Below are positions 37,310-48,530 of a DNA stretch of 64,000 nt, one piece after another. The stretch spans positions 310,001 through 374,000 of the forward strand of contig WNNJ02000108.1 of NCBI GenBank assembly GCA_012934845.2. The letters run 5' to 3'. A program made the position numbers and the translations under genes. Numbering within the stretch: position 1 is the stretch's first letter; each line of letters starts with the position of its first letter. This stretch comes from Pomphorhynchus laevis (lineage: Eukaryota > Acanthocephala > Palaeacanthocephala > Echinorhynchida > Pomphorhynchidae). A model generated the notes under the pieces. The model saw nothing but the letters and a program-made list of their open reading frames with translations. It did no database searches and was not told the origin of the DNA.

Positions 37310-38390
37310 AATATAGATGTCTCTACTTTTAAGTAGTTTTGATTTATCAAAATATTTAAGGATTATATTAATTCAATTTTATCCAATCAAATAAATATCT
37401 ATATTTATTTGATTGTTAAATTTTGTTAGATTTTAATTTTTTAATTACCTAACTCTTTTTCATAGATATATACCCTCTTTATCATCAATATTTCTTTTAT
37501 TAAGAATAAGACTACCTTGATAAATTTGTTCACTTATTGAATAAACATTCATTCATTTTTTGAACAAAATCATAAACTATAAAGCTAAAGTCAGCTATAA
37601 TATAGCTGACTTATAATATTATAAGTCAGCTATAATTGGGTTAATATTACCTCATATTGTCTGGATATAGATCCCACTACTTTTATCTAATTTTAGTTTA
37701 TCAAAATATTTAAAGCTTCTATTGATTCAATTTTATCCATGTATTTATATTTACTTGATGGTTTAATTTTTGTTAGATAGGCGTTATAATTATTATAACA
37801 TATATATGTATATCTTTTTCCGAATATATGATTAATTAATTTTACTAACGCTTCTTTAATATCCACTAAATCTAGATTGATATATAGCGTATTAAAATCG
37901 TACGTATTTATATTTTGAAAATTTATTCCTTTTGTCTGTTCTAAAAATTCTTTTGTAGAATTAATACTGAAATAGTGTTTTATACCAGTATTAATTTCGA
38001 TTATCCTGCGATATCTTTTGAAGTGTACTTTAATTACTTTTTTGATTTATCAAAATATCTAAGTATTATATAAATTCCACTTTTCCATATATTTATATTT
38101 ACTTGATGGTTTAATTTTTGTTATATATGAGTTATAGTTAGTATAACATATATACGTATATATTTTTCCGAATATATGATTAATTAATTTTACTAACGCT
38201 TCTTTAATATCTACTAAATCTAGATTTGTATAAAGCGTACTAAAATCGTATGTATTTATATTTTGAAAATTTATTCTTTTTGTCTGTTCCAAAAATTATT
38301 TTGTAGAATTAATACTGAAATAGTGTTTTATACCAGTATTAATTTCGATTACCTTGCAATATTTTTAAAGTGTGCTTTAATTACTTTAAG
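37310..38390 (-). repeat. Duplicated N-terminal RT segment of the same family
   Basis: 38081-38384 and 37730-38037 are direct copies of about 305 bp (roughly nine bases in ten equal). Each reads on the minus strand NINTYDFSTLYTNLDLVDIK or its variant, followed by EALVKLINHIFGK: the 'DFSTLYT-LP' start of a PLE-type RT. The piece ATTAAGAATAAG plus AATTTGTTC is likewise present twice (37087-37130, 37500-37540). The element was rearranged by tandem duplication after insertion. Confidence 0.75.
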
Positions 38391-38399
38391 TATTTTATT

Positions 38400-39840
38400 C
38401 ATATAGACAGAAAGTGGTTTTATGTACATTTAAACGCACTACATATGAACCTAGGTTTTATTGAATTTTTGTAATTTTGGATTCCAATATAATATAGGTA
38501 TAGTTTGAATTATATACATGTGCCTTGTATTAGATACACTACATCGGCGGTATTACAGTTAATTATTACTCATATTTAATGAAAAACATTTGTTTTTCAT
38601 TTTTTTATTATATCATCACAGGATTTACAACTTTTTCTGTTACATTTAAAATATCTAAAATTAAAATATTTAGTATATACGTATTTTTCGTTTTTTTTTG
38701 TCATTTTTTAAGCTTTTGCTTTAAAACTGTATTTTTTCAGTTTTGCCACCAACTTTATTTAAAAAGTCTATACTTGCAATGGGTCATCCAGCAGCATCTA
38801 ACTAAAAAAGTTTTGCCTTGTTTTTATGGCGACCGCAGGCTAGAACAATATCTAGAAAGATCTATTACTTTCATTTTACCTCTGCACTACCTGAAATCTA
38901 GTCAATACCTAGCATTTTAAACTAGATCGCGTGATTAACATTTTAAAATAAAAATAAATGGTGTAAACATCATGATTGCAAACTTCTCAATTTTTAGAGT
39001 TAACAAATAGTTATTAAAAAATTCAGCAGATGCCTAAACAATAATATGGAACAAATTCATAGTCTCAGTATTTCTGACAAAAGTTATATTACCGGAAAAA
39101 CAGTCTATTGGCCAGTAATAATGTAGATAGAACCATCTGATCGCTTAACTGAGTCTATGTATTTTGTAAATAAATTCAAAAAAGTATATTTTTTCAAAAA
39201 TTTTAAAATTTTTTGTTTTTCATGCATTATTATCATGTCAGCAATTTTAAAAAATCGTGTAGTAAACTTGATTCACATCAGATATAATATTACGAACATA
39301 TCACTGATGCTTATTTTCTGATCATTTTAGTTCAGTCTACATATCTTAATTTTGTCAAACTAAAATTAATATGGCAATAGTTCTTTAGTTGCTTAAACTG
39401 TCAAATTAAATACGGTACCAAATTTAATAAAAATACTCGTATTTTTCTAGAAATTATTTTATCCATTGCTTCAGATGTCATTTTCTCATTGTCAGTGTCA
39501 AAATCATTGTAAAATGGTTCCTATTTCTCTGACGTTTGTGCAATATATAGAAGGTAATGTGAAAATATTATTTAATTATTTATTACGCTATATTTAGATG
39601 ATATATTCGGAAAACTATTTGCAATGATGTCTTTGTTGCCAATATTGGGAATTTTTACAATTTTTACTGTTGTATGCTTACGAAGAGATCTAAAAACGGT
39701 TAATGTGAAAAGCTAATAATAAGTTAATTATTTATTTTACGATCATTAGTGGCAAATCACATAAAAAATAAAATTGTAAAGTCACATACCGCATTAATAA
39801 AAGCAATTTATAGTAAAATCAACACTATATTATTAAAAAT
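38400..39840. other. AT-rich DNA, no gene seen
   Basis: The open stretch 38579-38920 (plus, 113 codons) is Phe/Leu-rich in its first half because of T runs; it has no motif, signal or neighbour that supports a gene. Confidence 0.35.
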
Positions 39841-39849
39841 AAATTTAAA

Positions 39850-40115
39850 CAGGATTAAATAATTAAAACTAATTTTAATTTATATCGTAAAGATGACATA
39901 TTAAATTTACAAGAAAAAATATTTTTGCGTTAGCGTTCATGTATACCATATAATATATTAAATAATAAAATTTTAAGAATTGCAATAATACGTAAAGATA
40001 TTGGCTTTCTTAACAATAATTTTATTAACTGAATAGACATAGTTTAAACTAGTTACTATAAAAATAAAATCAAACAGAAAATAGTAAAATATATAAATCA
40101 GCAGAGTATTATTAA
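39850..40115 (+). pseudogene. YVDD-type RT family, C-terminal fragment (opposite strand)
   Basis: Plus strand: NFNLYRKDDILNLQEKIFL, then SCIPYNILNNKILRIAIIRK and TSYYKNKIKQKIVKYINQ, in frame apart from a few stops. It aligns with the C-termini at 36994-36680 and 59390-58900 on the minus strand. This is a separate insertion in the opposite direction. Confidence 0.7.
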
Positions 40116-40189
40116 AAATAAATTTAAACTCTTAGGTGGACAATGTGTAATAATATTGTATTTTAATACAACTTTTTTAATTAACACGA

Positions 40190-40380
40190 ACAGGAAAGTA
40201 TAAACCTGCATGCTTTTTTACAACCTTCGTCGAGAAGCTTAACACGGAATGCGCTTACCACAGACGCCTAGCCCCCAATGGGGAGTTTCGACCTTAGTCT
40301 ACTCATCACTACATGGTAGTCTCATCAGTGTGGCCCTGTAGCAACACAACTTCGACAATATTAACTCCTCATTAGTGATA
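40190..40380 (-). ncRNA. Hammerhead-ribozyme-like repeat (candidate)
   Basis: Read on the minus strand the order is: CCACA (40333-40329), CTGATGA (40328-40322), a 32-nt segment GACTACCATGTAGT ... GGTC that can close with GAC/GTC and holds an ACTAC-CAT-GTAGT hairpin, GAAAC (40289-40285), a CCCCATTGGGG hairpin region, GTC (40265-40263) and TGTGG (40262-40258). CCACA and TGTGG are complementary and directly adjoin the CTGATGA box and the GTC, exactly where stem I of a hammerhead belongs. Stem III is imperfect and stem II carries extra bases. A second copy is at 62884-63060. Activity is not shown. Confidence 0.5.
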
Positions 40381-40392
40381 AGTCTGTTCTAC

Positions 40393-40795
40393 TTGTAATC
40401 GAACTCTGGCTTTTGGCAACATCTACAATTATGAAACTGAAGCTTATTAGCTCCCGGAGCACAGTTGAACACAATCTGATTTAAAATTATAAAAATGGAT
40501 CCTCCAAAGGATCCTATGAGAAAGCAAGCAACGAAAGCAATTAAAATTCCTGCTGAATAAAATTAGGATGATCTGGAAAGCACATGGTTTGTGTAAAGAG
40601 GCTAGGCCCATGCTACCACGTTAGCAAATTCTCGGAGATGCCTTTTTAAAATATCACAAGGCAGCCGAAACGACTGATGATATTTCATCCTACTGATGAG
40701 TGCTGCCGGCAACTATCAACTCGTCTAGGAGTTATAAGGAAGTCTGCAATATTTGTAATTGAACTCTGGTTTTTGGCAACATCTACAATTATATA
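40393..40795 (+). repeat. 364-bp unit flanked by 40-bp direct repeats, with CTACTGATGAG box
   Basis: TTGTAATCGAACTCTGGCTT plus TTGGCAACATCTACAATTAT at 40394-40433 recurs with two changes at 40757-40796, about 364 bp apart. The interior aligns with 26320-26545 and contains AAGGCAGCCGAAACGACTGA and CTACTGATGAGTGCTGCCGG: CTGATGAG-TGCTGCC and GGCAGC-CGAAAC would pair as stem II if units were joined head to tail (circular or tandem). Confidence 0.6.
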
Positions 40796-40797
40796 TA

Positions 40798-41332
40798 TTG
40801 AATAGTCGCTAGGTTACACAAGGTGACTTTCACCTTAAAAACTAGCTACAGAATCCGTGCTTTATTACATCCAATTCCATACATACTGACTACTTACGGC
40901 ACTATTACCACAACCGTTTTCGATTTGCTCGCTTTTTGCTACATATTAGTATCCCCGGACTTGTCGGAAGGCTGACTACTAACTTTTCTCCTTTTGAAAT
41001 TTGACTCATTCGAGATTCGAGCTGTCGATCTCCGTACTTTGCTTGTGTTCTTGACTGCTAGGCTACGAATCCAGGATTATCAGATTTCACACAGTATATG
41101 AAGCCTACCTCATGATCTTAGAAACTGTATTGTCCGATATGCTTTCTAACATACTTATTATATATTGTTTCGTACGGGATCATGAAGATCGATTGAAATC
41201 GGGACTGGTGATCCTCTGATGGATGCTTATTTATCTATTGAATAGCTGCTAGGTTACACAAGGTGACTTTTGTCTTAAAACCAGCTACAGAATCCTTCCT
41301 TTATGACATCCAATTCCATACACTCCGGACAA
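40798..41332 (-). mobile_element. tRNA-derived SINE-like tandem (second locus)
   Basis: TTGAATAGTCGCTAGGTTAC onward matches the 27.8-kb unit; the tRNA-like A box (minus) is at about 41068-41056 and the B box near 41010-41020. A new unit starts at 41180 (CGTACGGGATCATGAAGATC) and ends near 41328 at CCAATTCCATACACTC. This is the same partial-unit end as at 28440. Divergence from the 27.8-kb locus is moderate. Confidence 0.68.
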
Positions 41333-41339
41333 TGAGGTA

Positions 41340-42010
41340 TAGAATTGCGGCTCATTCTCTTCCATATTCCTCTATTCTCTTCCCCTTTTCACCATTTTCC
41401 GAATTATTGTAAAATATTAAGAAGACTAATTTCAATTTTTTCTTCAGTAATGTATTCTGCTTTGCCCAAGCTACTTCATTAGCTTCCTTTGATTTGAGTG
41501 ATTTCCAAAATGTAAAACGACTAGGCCCGCAATTAATGATAGATAATAAAATATAGATCCGCTGTAATGATAATGTCATATACCACTCCTTTCCATTTAC
41601 TAGCCACGCTCAGCTTTCCAGGTTCACATGCTAAAGGATGTAGATTGATATATTGTTATAGTGTGCATGCTTTTACGACTTTTGTCACTTCGATCTTGAA
41701 ATTTTTAAGTTAGAATATGCTTGATTTGCTAACGTCATACTACTACCGATTCCCATGTAATGTCCTGAATAAAGTGTCCTTTACGCTTTTATTATCTTTA
41801 GTTCTTCGATTCTAGAGAGCGCACATGTTTGTGATCGTGACGCTTCTTTCTTCGTTATCTGCAACCAGCTGGTACTCTTGATATCACGTCTGCTTTATTT
41901 GTCCATCTAATAACACACTCGATTGTAACTTGTAAATTGCATTCTTGTACAAGCTCTGACAGTACTTGCAAACATATCTTTATTGGATCTCGATCAAAGT
42001 AAAAAGGATT
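41340..42010. other. Unassigned, moderately GC-richer DNA
   Basis: An open stretch at 41579-41352 (minus) reads through NCGPSRFTFWKSLKSKEANE without a recognised domain. It may belong to the decayed LTR element to its right (same direction, where pol would lie), but no pol motif was found. Confidence 0.3.
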
Positions 42011-42017
42011 TTATTTG

Positions 42018-42098
42018 AAATTTCGCTAACTTCTGATAACATCTTCAGAAAATTACATTTAATTTTCTGAAGATGCTAACAGTAGTTAGCGAAATATC
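42018..42098. repeat. Inverted repeat of the CTGAAGATG-stem-GCGAAAT motif
   Basis: The left arm GAAATTTCGCTAACTTCTGA (42018-42055) and right arm CTGAAGATGCTAACAGTAGT, TAGCGAAATATC (42061-42098) are reverse complements with a few changes, so the CTGAAGA-stem-GAAA motif is present on both strands back to back. Confidence 0.8.
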
Positions 42099-42729
42099 AA
42101 AAATAATTTCGACTTTCCTTTGATCCAGCTCCAATAATTATTTATCTTTATTATCCTTAAACTAATACCTGACACTCTAAGCTTTTTATACTTGCCGATC
42201 GTCGATTTTAGCCAGGAGACAAATGTTGCAGAGTCGCAACTTGCCTAGCCACTCAGCATATTATACGAGCACCTCCCCATTTATCCATACTAGTAATTTA
42301 ATGGCAAGTGAATTCGCATCGCACCATTCAACAACTGATACATCGTTTGCGTTCATATTCTATATTCCTTTGACTAGTAAATACACATCTTGACCATATA
42401 TGTAACATAGACTTAGTATTCTATCCTACCAGCTAATTTCAGTTACCTTCGCTTTTTTACAGCTTTATATGTTATGTAAGATCGTAGTCATTTACAAACA
42501 GGATAGTGTGAGATGGCTCGACACACTCTGAAAGCAATAAACGATTTGACAATACTTTATCCACGTCTAAATCTATGCTGACATCCTAATCTGCGCCAAC
42601 TTTTCATCGTTTCGGTACATACCTGACTATATACTGTATGCCGCAGGATGTATTCATTCAGTTCTCGTTTATCCATCACAGAACAAACTTTAAATTTTCT
42701 CGGTTAGGGTGCTGATATTAACGGGATAT

Positions 42730-42810
42730 ATATTGTGTCGTAATTTTCAGCTATAATTAACCAACCGTTAATTATAGATGGTTAGTTAATTATTTAACTA
42801 ACCATCTCTG
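42730..42810. repeat. Small AT-rich palindromes (TTAATTATAGATGGTTAGTT)
   Basis: AATTAACCAACCGTTAATTA and GATGGTTAGTTAATTA-TTTAACTAACCATC form two adjoining hairpins with short loops. No coding content. Confidence 0.7.
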
Positions 42811-42899
42811 TAGTTCATCGTATAATTGTATCTCGATGTCCTCAGTAACGGCACACAGAGCACATCGATTTCTCAGTGTTGATGAATTTCCCATCCACT

Positions 42900-44050
42900 T
42901 TTGATCGCTTGTCCAAATTCCGTTAGCAAATTTAGCGGTAAAGCTCACATCTTTTTAATATTTATTCGACTTTTGTTGACAGACAAGCACTTGCAGCTGG
43001 CATGACAGGTTGAATTGAGTCAGTGTCCAGAAAAACAACATGACCATTGTGATCATTTTTAACCCGCCTAGAAGACGAATTACATCCATATCTAACAGCA
43101 AATCATAGCTTTGAATAGGTGTCTTACCAATAAGGTAATTACGGTGCATGTGTGCCTTTGAATATAATTGTAGTTTTTATTGTAAAACAAGAAACTTTAC
43201 TTCCATTCATAATTGCTATCGCTGCTGTTCTGTAATTATTATGCATTTTTAGGATACATGACGTGCAATAATTGTATTAAAACAACCCGTGTCCACCGTG
43301 GCTCTACGCCGACGACCGTGAATGACAGCTGTAACCATCACCGGCGTACACTGTTCCTATAGGAGACCTAAAGAAGCTGTCCTTAGGCCTCCCACTATGT
43401 TTTTTGAAGTTGACGGCAATCGCGGCGAATGTGACTAATTTTACCGCAGTGATAACATCGAATCGCTTGGCATTTTTATGCAAAATCACGAATATTTTCC
43501 CACTTGTCTGGAAAAATACGTTCTCTCGATTTCCGCTCAAGCTAGTTGATGTCTGTTTGCTGTGAGCGCTGTATTTTCGCTTCTCTAGCAGTATAAATTA
43601 TATTTTAGGTCAATGCAACTAATTGATCAGTTGTCATTGCCTTTGACCCTTGTGTGGCGTATATCGCAATTTGAACGCTTGCTGGCATTTCGGTAATGAA
43701 AGCACAACGAAGCAAATTGGTGTCGGTGGTAATTCTTAATATTAATTTTCAAGCTAACCACGAACTCAGCTACTCCAAGTGATTCGCTTCATTTTGTTGA
43801 TATCAGTTCCTTGTAGGCATCTACTTTTAAAATTTTGAAATTATGCTCAAGTTGATATATTAACTTAACAAAGTCTTTATCTGTATCGTCTGAAGCTTTC
43901 ATAGACATCGAATGCTCATTTGGTTAGGAAAAACGGCAAAACTTTCTCGGGTCTTTGATATTCTATAATTCTACGATTAATATAAATTTTCGAAACCACT
44001 CGTCAATATCGTTTTTCGATTGAATTTCTCCAGACCTGAAACTCATCGTC
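42900..44050 (-). mobile_element. Decayed LTR retrotransposon: Gag CCHC and protease remnants
   Basis: Minus strand, in order: around 44040-43560 Gag-like text (DEWFRKFILIVEL, ESLGVAEFVVSL) with stops; at 43457-43416 a perfect CCHC knuckle, CYHCGKISHIRRDC (C-x2-C-x4-H-x4-C), but in a different frame from the neighbouring open stretch 43540-43304; then at 43149-42955 KTPIQSYDLLLDMDVIRLLG, the flap/end region of a retrotransposon aspartic protease (usual form YDLLLGMDVI--LGG). The active-site D-S/T-G was not found. Gag-then-protease order is correct. RT, RNase H, integrase and LTRs were not identified. Inactive. Confidence 0.65.
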
Positions 44051-44059
44051 ATTGTTTAA

Positions 44060-44780
44060 TGCCGAAATAGTTTGTAGATAAAATAATTAAAAATGTAAGC
44101 TCTTTGTTTTTCTTTCGTAACAAAGTTACCACGATTCTCATGTTACAGCATAAGTTAACTGTTTATATAAGCAAGACTCAATGAATATGATTTGTTCATT
44201 TCCTGTGCATAATTTATCGAAACGTTTACATTGTGCATGCAGTGTAAGACGTCGTTTCGTTATCTCATTACTGATCAATTAATAATTTTTATGAGTGAAC
44301 AACATAATTATTCAATTTTGATAAAATTTAGATTTGGCTATTCTTTGGGTGTCTTTTATCCGAGATTCTGAATTTTATCCTAAAGAGAATATTTCGTGCA
44401 GATAGGCCAAGGTCAGGTAATTAATTAAAAAATTATTTAAAATTGAGTATTTAAGCATTCTGTAGGGAAGTGTAAGTTGATTTGAATTTGCTTATAACAT
44501 AACGCTGTTCTGAAATAAGAACATTTTATTTTAAAATAAAATTAAAAAATTGATAAAATTAACAACTAATAAAATTTATCTGAGATAAAATATTATTATT
44601 TTAATAATATTAAGAATATTTTTTATAATTAAATTTATTATAAGATTAATAATTTATAATTTTGGTTACTCGCAAATGGGTCCTTTACATTATTTCAAAA
44701 AATGTTCATTTATTTCCGAGTTCGTTATTGTGAAGTTGTAAATAAATAAAGATTTTCTAAATAAATGACAACAGATAGCT
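44060..44780. other. AT-rich DNA, no gene seen
   Basis: No repeat pairs that would serve as LTR for the Gag/protease remnant were noticed. Low-complexity AT runs lie at 44510-44660. Confidence 0.4.
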
Positions 44781-44789
44781 AGTTTAAAA

Positions 44790-45870
44790 AAGGAAACATG
44801 CTAAAACAGTAATGTTAATGTTCTTCCCAGTCGTAAATATTTCTTTCGTCTTCAGATCTGTTATGGCCTCAGGTCCAACGGGATCTGAGCCCTCCACGCC
44901 AATCAAACACGCCGATCTCCGACTGAACCACCCGGGGTCTGTCACCCTCCAAAGAATCCAATCGAGGTGGACGATGCTTGTTAATCTCAAGATGAGGAGC
45001 TTAAGAAACCGTAGTCTTTGTTCTGGGGGACGTCCTCTTGAAAAGAAGACTAATCTCAAGATAGCCCAAGTATCCCAGAGGCGCACATGGGTTTTCTCTT
45101 TCAATGACAGATGTTGGGCCCGTTTCAGGGCCCATCTAGCTCTCTTCAGGCTACGTTTTAGTCTATTAAGGTTAGCTTTCGCTGACCAGTTCACCGTAAT
45201 GGATTTAAAAACAAGGTTGGACAAGGGCAGCTGATTATTAAATCTTGTAAAGAAACGGCTGATGTCAAAGACTACATCTTTGCACCTGCGTCCAGAGAAC
45301 AGGGCTGTAGTATTATCAGCGTATACCACAAGATGTTGATCGCATTTGATTTTTGGTAGAGTTCAATGGAGGCAGCAAGATACAAGATTGGAGAAAGTGG
45401 GGAGCCTTGAGGCACACCTGTAATATTGTAGAACTGACGTGCATCTGGGTCGTCTTCATAGAAGAATCGCTTGGTGTACACCAATATTTCCCCTGTTTAC
45501 ATTTCTCGCAGGCAACCCGAGGGACCTGAGAGAAATGATAACAAAAGGAATGGAAATGCTGTCAAATGCAGCCGAAAAATCAAGAAAGACAGCCACAGCA
45601 AGCTGATGACTGTTATCTTGACAAAACTGTTGCACTTCACCTTTTGCTGAATGGACCGAGCGATCTTTTACGTACCCATGAAAACTTGGCGGGATTAAAT
45701 TTCGCATACTTAGATGATCGCGGATTTTACGCGCAAGCGCTTTTCCGTAAATAGAGATGAGAAAGTTTTGAATTGAAATAGGTCGCAGATCTTTGAGACA
45801 TGTAATCGACTTCTTTTTAGGTAAAAATATTCGACGGTATTGTGAAGTTGTATCCATACACTGGTTCATC
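44790..45870 (-). mobile_element. Non-LTR retrotransposon RT fragment (decayed)
   Basis: Minus strand: LKDLRPISIQNFLISIYGK (early RT block), AVAVFLDFSAAFDSISIP (motif A) at 45869-45456; YNITGVPQGSPLSPILYL (motif B) at 45484-45272 in another frame; MVYADNTTALFSGR (motif C, YADD altered to YADN) at 45329; then the basic C-terminal segment SITVNWSAKANLNRLKRSLK and AQHLSLKEKTHVRLWDTWAI. At least two frame changes. A second copy of the 3' part lies at 55.0-55.45 kb. The family is different from the elements at 3.5-6.1 and 18.1-19.3 kb. GC-rich relative to the flanks. Confidence 0.82.
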
Positions 45871-46049
45871 GCGCCACTTAAGCTGCAATAGGGACAGTGT
45901 TTTTAAATGAATGCAAGTTCGAGTATGTAAGAGTTGTTGGCACATACATAAACAGCATTTACCTAAACAGGCGGATTCTTGTGTATGGCACATAATTCTA
46001 TTTGCGCAAAACTTTCCATTAAAACCGTCAAGAGAAAATCTTATTATAG

Positions 46050-46690
46050 ACTACCAATCTTGCAAATGTTCAGGAATTTAACGGCAGCTGTAAATTGGAT
46101 ATCACTATCCAGTGAGAGTTGCTTTGATTAATAATTCGATATACACGAACGAAACGCCGCCGTCTCTTTTAAGGAGAAACGTTTATGCATGATAAATGAC
46201 AAGGGCTGCTCTCTAGTAAGATAAACTAATTTCGTAGACGAAACCTTGCGAGACAAGCGAAAGAAGAATTTAAGGAAATTCAATTTTATTCTATCAATTT
46301 GCTCAATATTCCGAATAGATAAATCCTGCCAAATAGCCGATAACCCTTGGAAGATACATCATTTGAAAATATTTCCCGGCTGAATATTATTCTGTTGTAC
46401 GTAAAAGATTGACCGTACTCATACAAGAAGCAACCTTACAAGCAATTATATCAAAATGATTAGTAAAACTCTACTTAGAGGACAGATTAAAGCCAAGATA
46501 GCAGAATTGTATACGCATTTGCAAATTCATACAATCATAATAAAAACATCATTTCGTGATAATCTACACGCCCTCGTAATTTTAACACTTGTTTTCGCTA
46601 GATTAGCCTGCAAACCATTCGCCATTTAATACAGTTTGAGCCTAACCAATGCTGAACAATTCATTAATTCGTTAAAAACATTTGTAATAC
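46050..46690 (-). pseudogene. Non-LTR RT C-terminal fragment (GGRL family)
   Basis: Minus strand: MANGLQANLAKTSVKITRA, then CRLSRND (pattern K-K---FR-GGRLSR), followed lower down by IEQIDRIKLNFLKFFFRLSR and TREQPLSFIM (the thumb/connection with 'IE-IQLKFLK-LF-LPR'). Related in pattern to the element at 18.1-19.3 kb. Stops and shifts are common. It sits upstream of, and in the same direction as, the 44.8-45.87-kb fragment but belongs to another family. Confidence 0.6.
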
Positions 46691-47620
46691 TGAATAAATA
46701 TTGAATTATCAGCATTCATTTAAATATTATCAAGAACACTTAGAACTTAAAAAGAACTGTAAACCATAGATTTCTTTATCTCTGGTACATTGCCGTATAT
46801 ATTCTACGCATATAGTTTTATCATTAGTTTTATTATTAAATGATTAAGAGGAGGAAAATAATCCTAATATTTTCTGAAAATCCACAGTAATTTCATCGAT
46901 TGTTAGATAAAATGGATTTTCCATTTCATGGTATTTTACTTCTTCAAGATAATTTATCATTAACGCATGCCATTATTAATTGAACGTTTTGATTATCTTC
47001 TTGGGAAGAGCCGCTTAAGAAAATTGTTGACAAATAAAAGTGGTATTTAAAAATGAAATAACAGCGTATTTTAATTTTAGAATTATTTAATTCAATATCG
47101 CATCTAATAGTAAATATTTAACTAATTTTTAACTATGACGTTATCTAAATGCTAACATTCAACAAAACACATTTGTAACAATGAATGAACAATGAATTAT
47201 CATGAGCCTTTTAAAGAATTAAAAATAAGTCTATAACCAAGGAGTTTTCTCTGTCTTTGGTACATTACCAGATATTCTATGCATATTTAAAAAATGTTTT
47301 TTTTTTGCGGTTATAGCATTACATTTAATTAAATTAGATCTTAATTTCACGTTATTTGTTGTTAAGGCATAAACACGTTTGCCGTTTAGTTATATGAAAG
47401 TACTCTACAAGTACCTTTTACTTTTGGTGATTAGCAAAGTGACATAAAAATTAAATTAAATAAAGATAAATTCTGATAAATTCTTCGTTAATTCGCAAGT
47501 AAATTGGTTACTGTTTGTAAAAGCAAGGAATACCTGTAAACCATTTTGACCATATTATGCAATTTGAGCCTAACCAAATTTATAAAATTAATAAAAATTC
47601 TTATATTTAATAAAAAAAAT
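46690..47620 (-). repeat. Two diverged copies of one segment
   Basis: 46605-46820 and 47205-47585 share GCAAACCATTCGCCAT/GTAAACCATTTTGACCAT, CAGTTTGAGCCTAACCAA/CAATTTGAGCCTAACCAA, TTTATCTCTGGTACATTGCC/TCTGTCTTTGGTACATTACC and ATATTCTACGCATAT/ATATTCTATGCATAT, though in a rearranged order. They probably derive from the GGRL-type LINE beside them. Confidence 0.5.
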
Positions 47621-47629
47621 ATTATTTTG

Positions 47630-48395
47630 ACTATATTTCCGAAAACGATTTTAAGTTTTTTGATTTTAAAAATGTTGTTTGGATAAATTAAGTTTTATTT
47701 TGGATAAAACTGAGAGTGGGCAAATATCCACAAATTTTCTCAGCTAAAAACACTTGATATTTCTATATTTATCTTTATATTGACTACTGATCTAAGTTTA
47801 AAAAATATATTTTTCAATTGAATTTCAATTACTGTTTTTACTTTTTTAGTAATTATAATATATAATTATAATTATATAATATAATTAATAATTAATAATA
47901 TAATTATATAATGGGATGGCCGCAGCTTAAATGATAAAGGCTTTGATATGTTTATTATTTACGTCGTGTCGGCATGAATAAAAAACAAATGTAGGCATAT
48001 TTGTTTCTCTAACAATTAGTATTAATATCGATATTTAGTTAGACGAGAGGCATTGTGAAACTCATTTATACCGTCTACTGCATTGGGGCGTGACTACCAC
48101 ATAGCTTTACTTCTTAGGACGTTTTAAGCCTTATCAGTTTTAGAAATGCATTAGTCGTACTTTTTACTAAACTTTTTCTTTGCTTAAAATAAGTTCACAC
48201 AACATCATTTTAATTTTTTACGTTGTTTTATGCATTGAGCTATTTTTTACTTTGATTTGTTTATCCAGAATTGTCCGTTCCTGGACAATATCATCGATAT
48301 GGGATGCCCTCTGATCACTCACAAATGGCAGCGTTTATCAGCATTTATATGGCATTTGTTGTTATGAAAAGGTTGTTATTGTTAGAGTTGAGTTC
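47630..48395. other. AT-rich DNA, no gene seen
   Basis: A (TAAT)-rich stretch at 47855-47910; nothing else recognised. Confidence 0.4.
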
Positions 48396-48401
48396 GTAAT
48401 A

Positions 48402-48530
48402 TTTTTATTTGCTTTCCTAAATGATAACTTGTAACTCACTTATTTGATATACCATAAAATTAAAACATTCTGTGTAGGAAGAAAATGAAAACGAACGTTA
48501 TTTTAAATGATTTGAATCGAAATGCTTAAT
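48402..48530 (+). repeat. Direct repeat, copy 1 of 2 (near identical, 129 bp)
   Basis: TTTTTATTTGCTTTCCTAAA to CGAAATGCTTAATG is repeated at 48836-48964 with about two changes, 434 bp apart. Flanks share GCGTTTATCAG. Non-coding. Confidence 0.95.

Noticed and set aside
38579-38920. 113-codon open stretch as a gene
   Set aside because: Composition is driven by T runs, there is no domain or splice context, and no repeat or neighbour supports it.
44812-45234. Plus-strand 140-codon stretch
   Set aside because: Antisense of the LINE RT fragment on the minus strand, which has motifs A, B and C.
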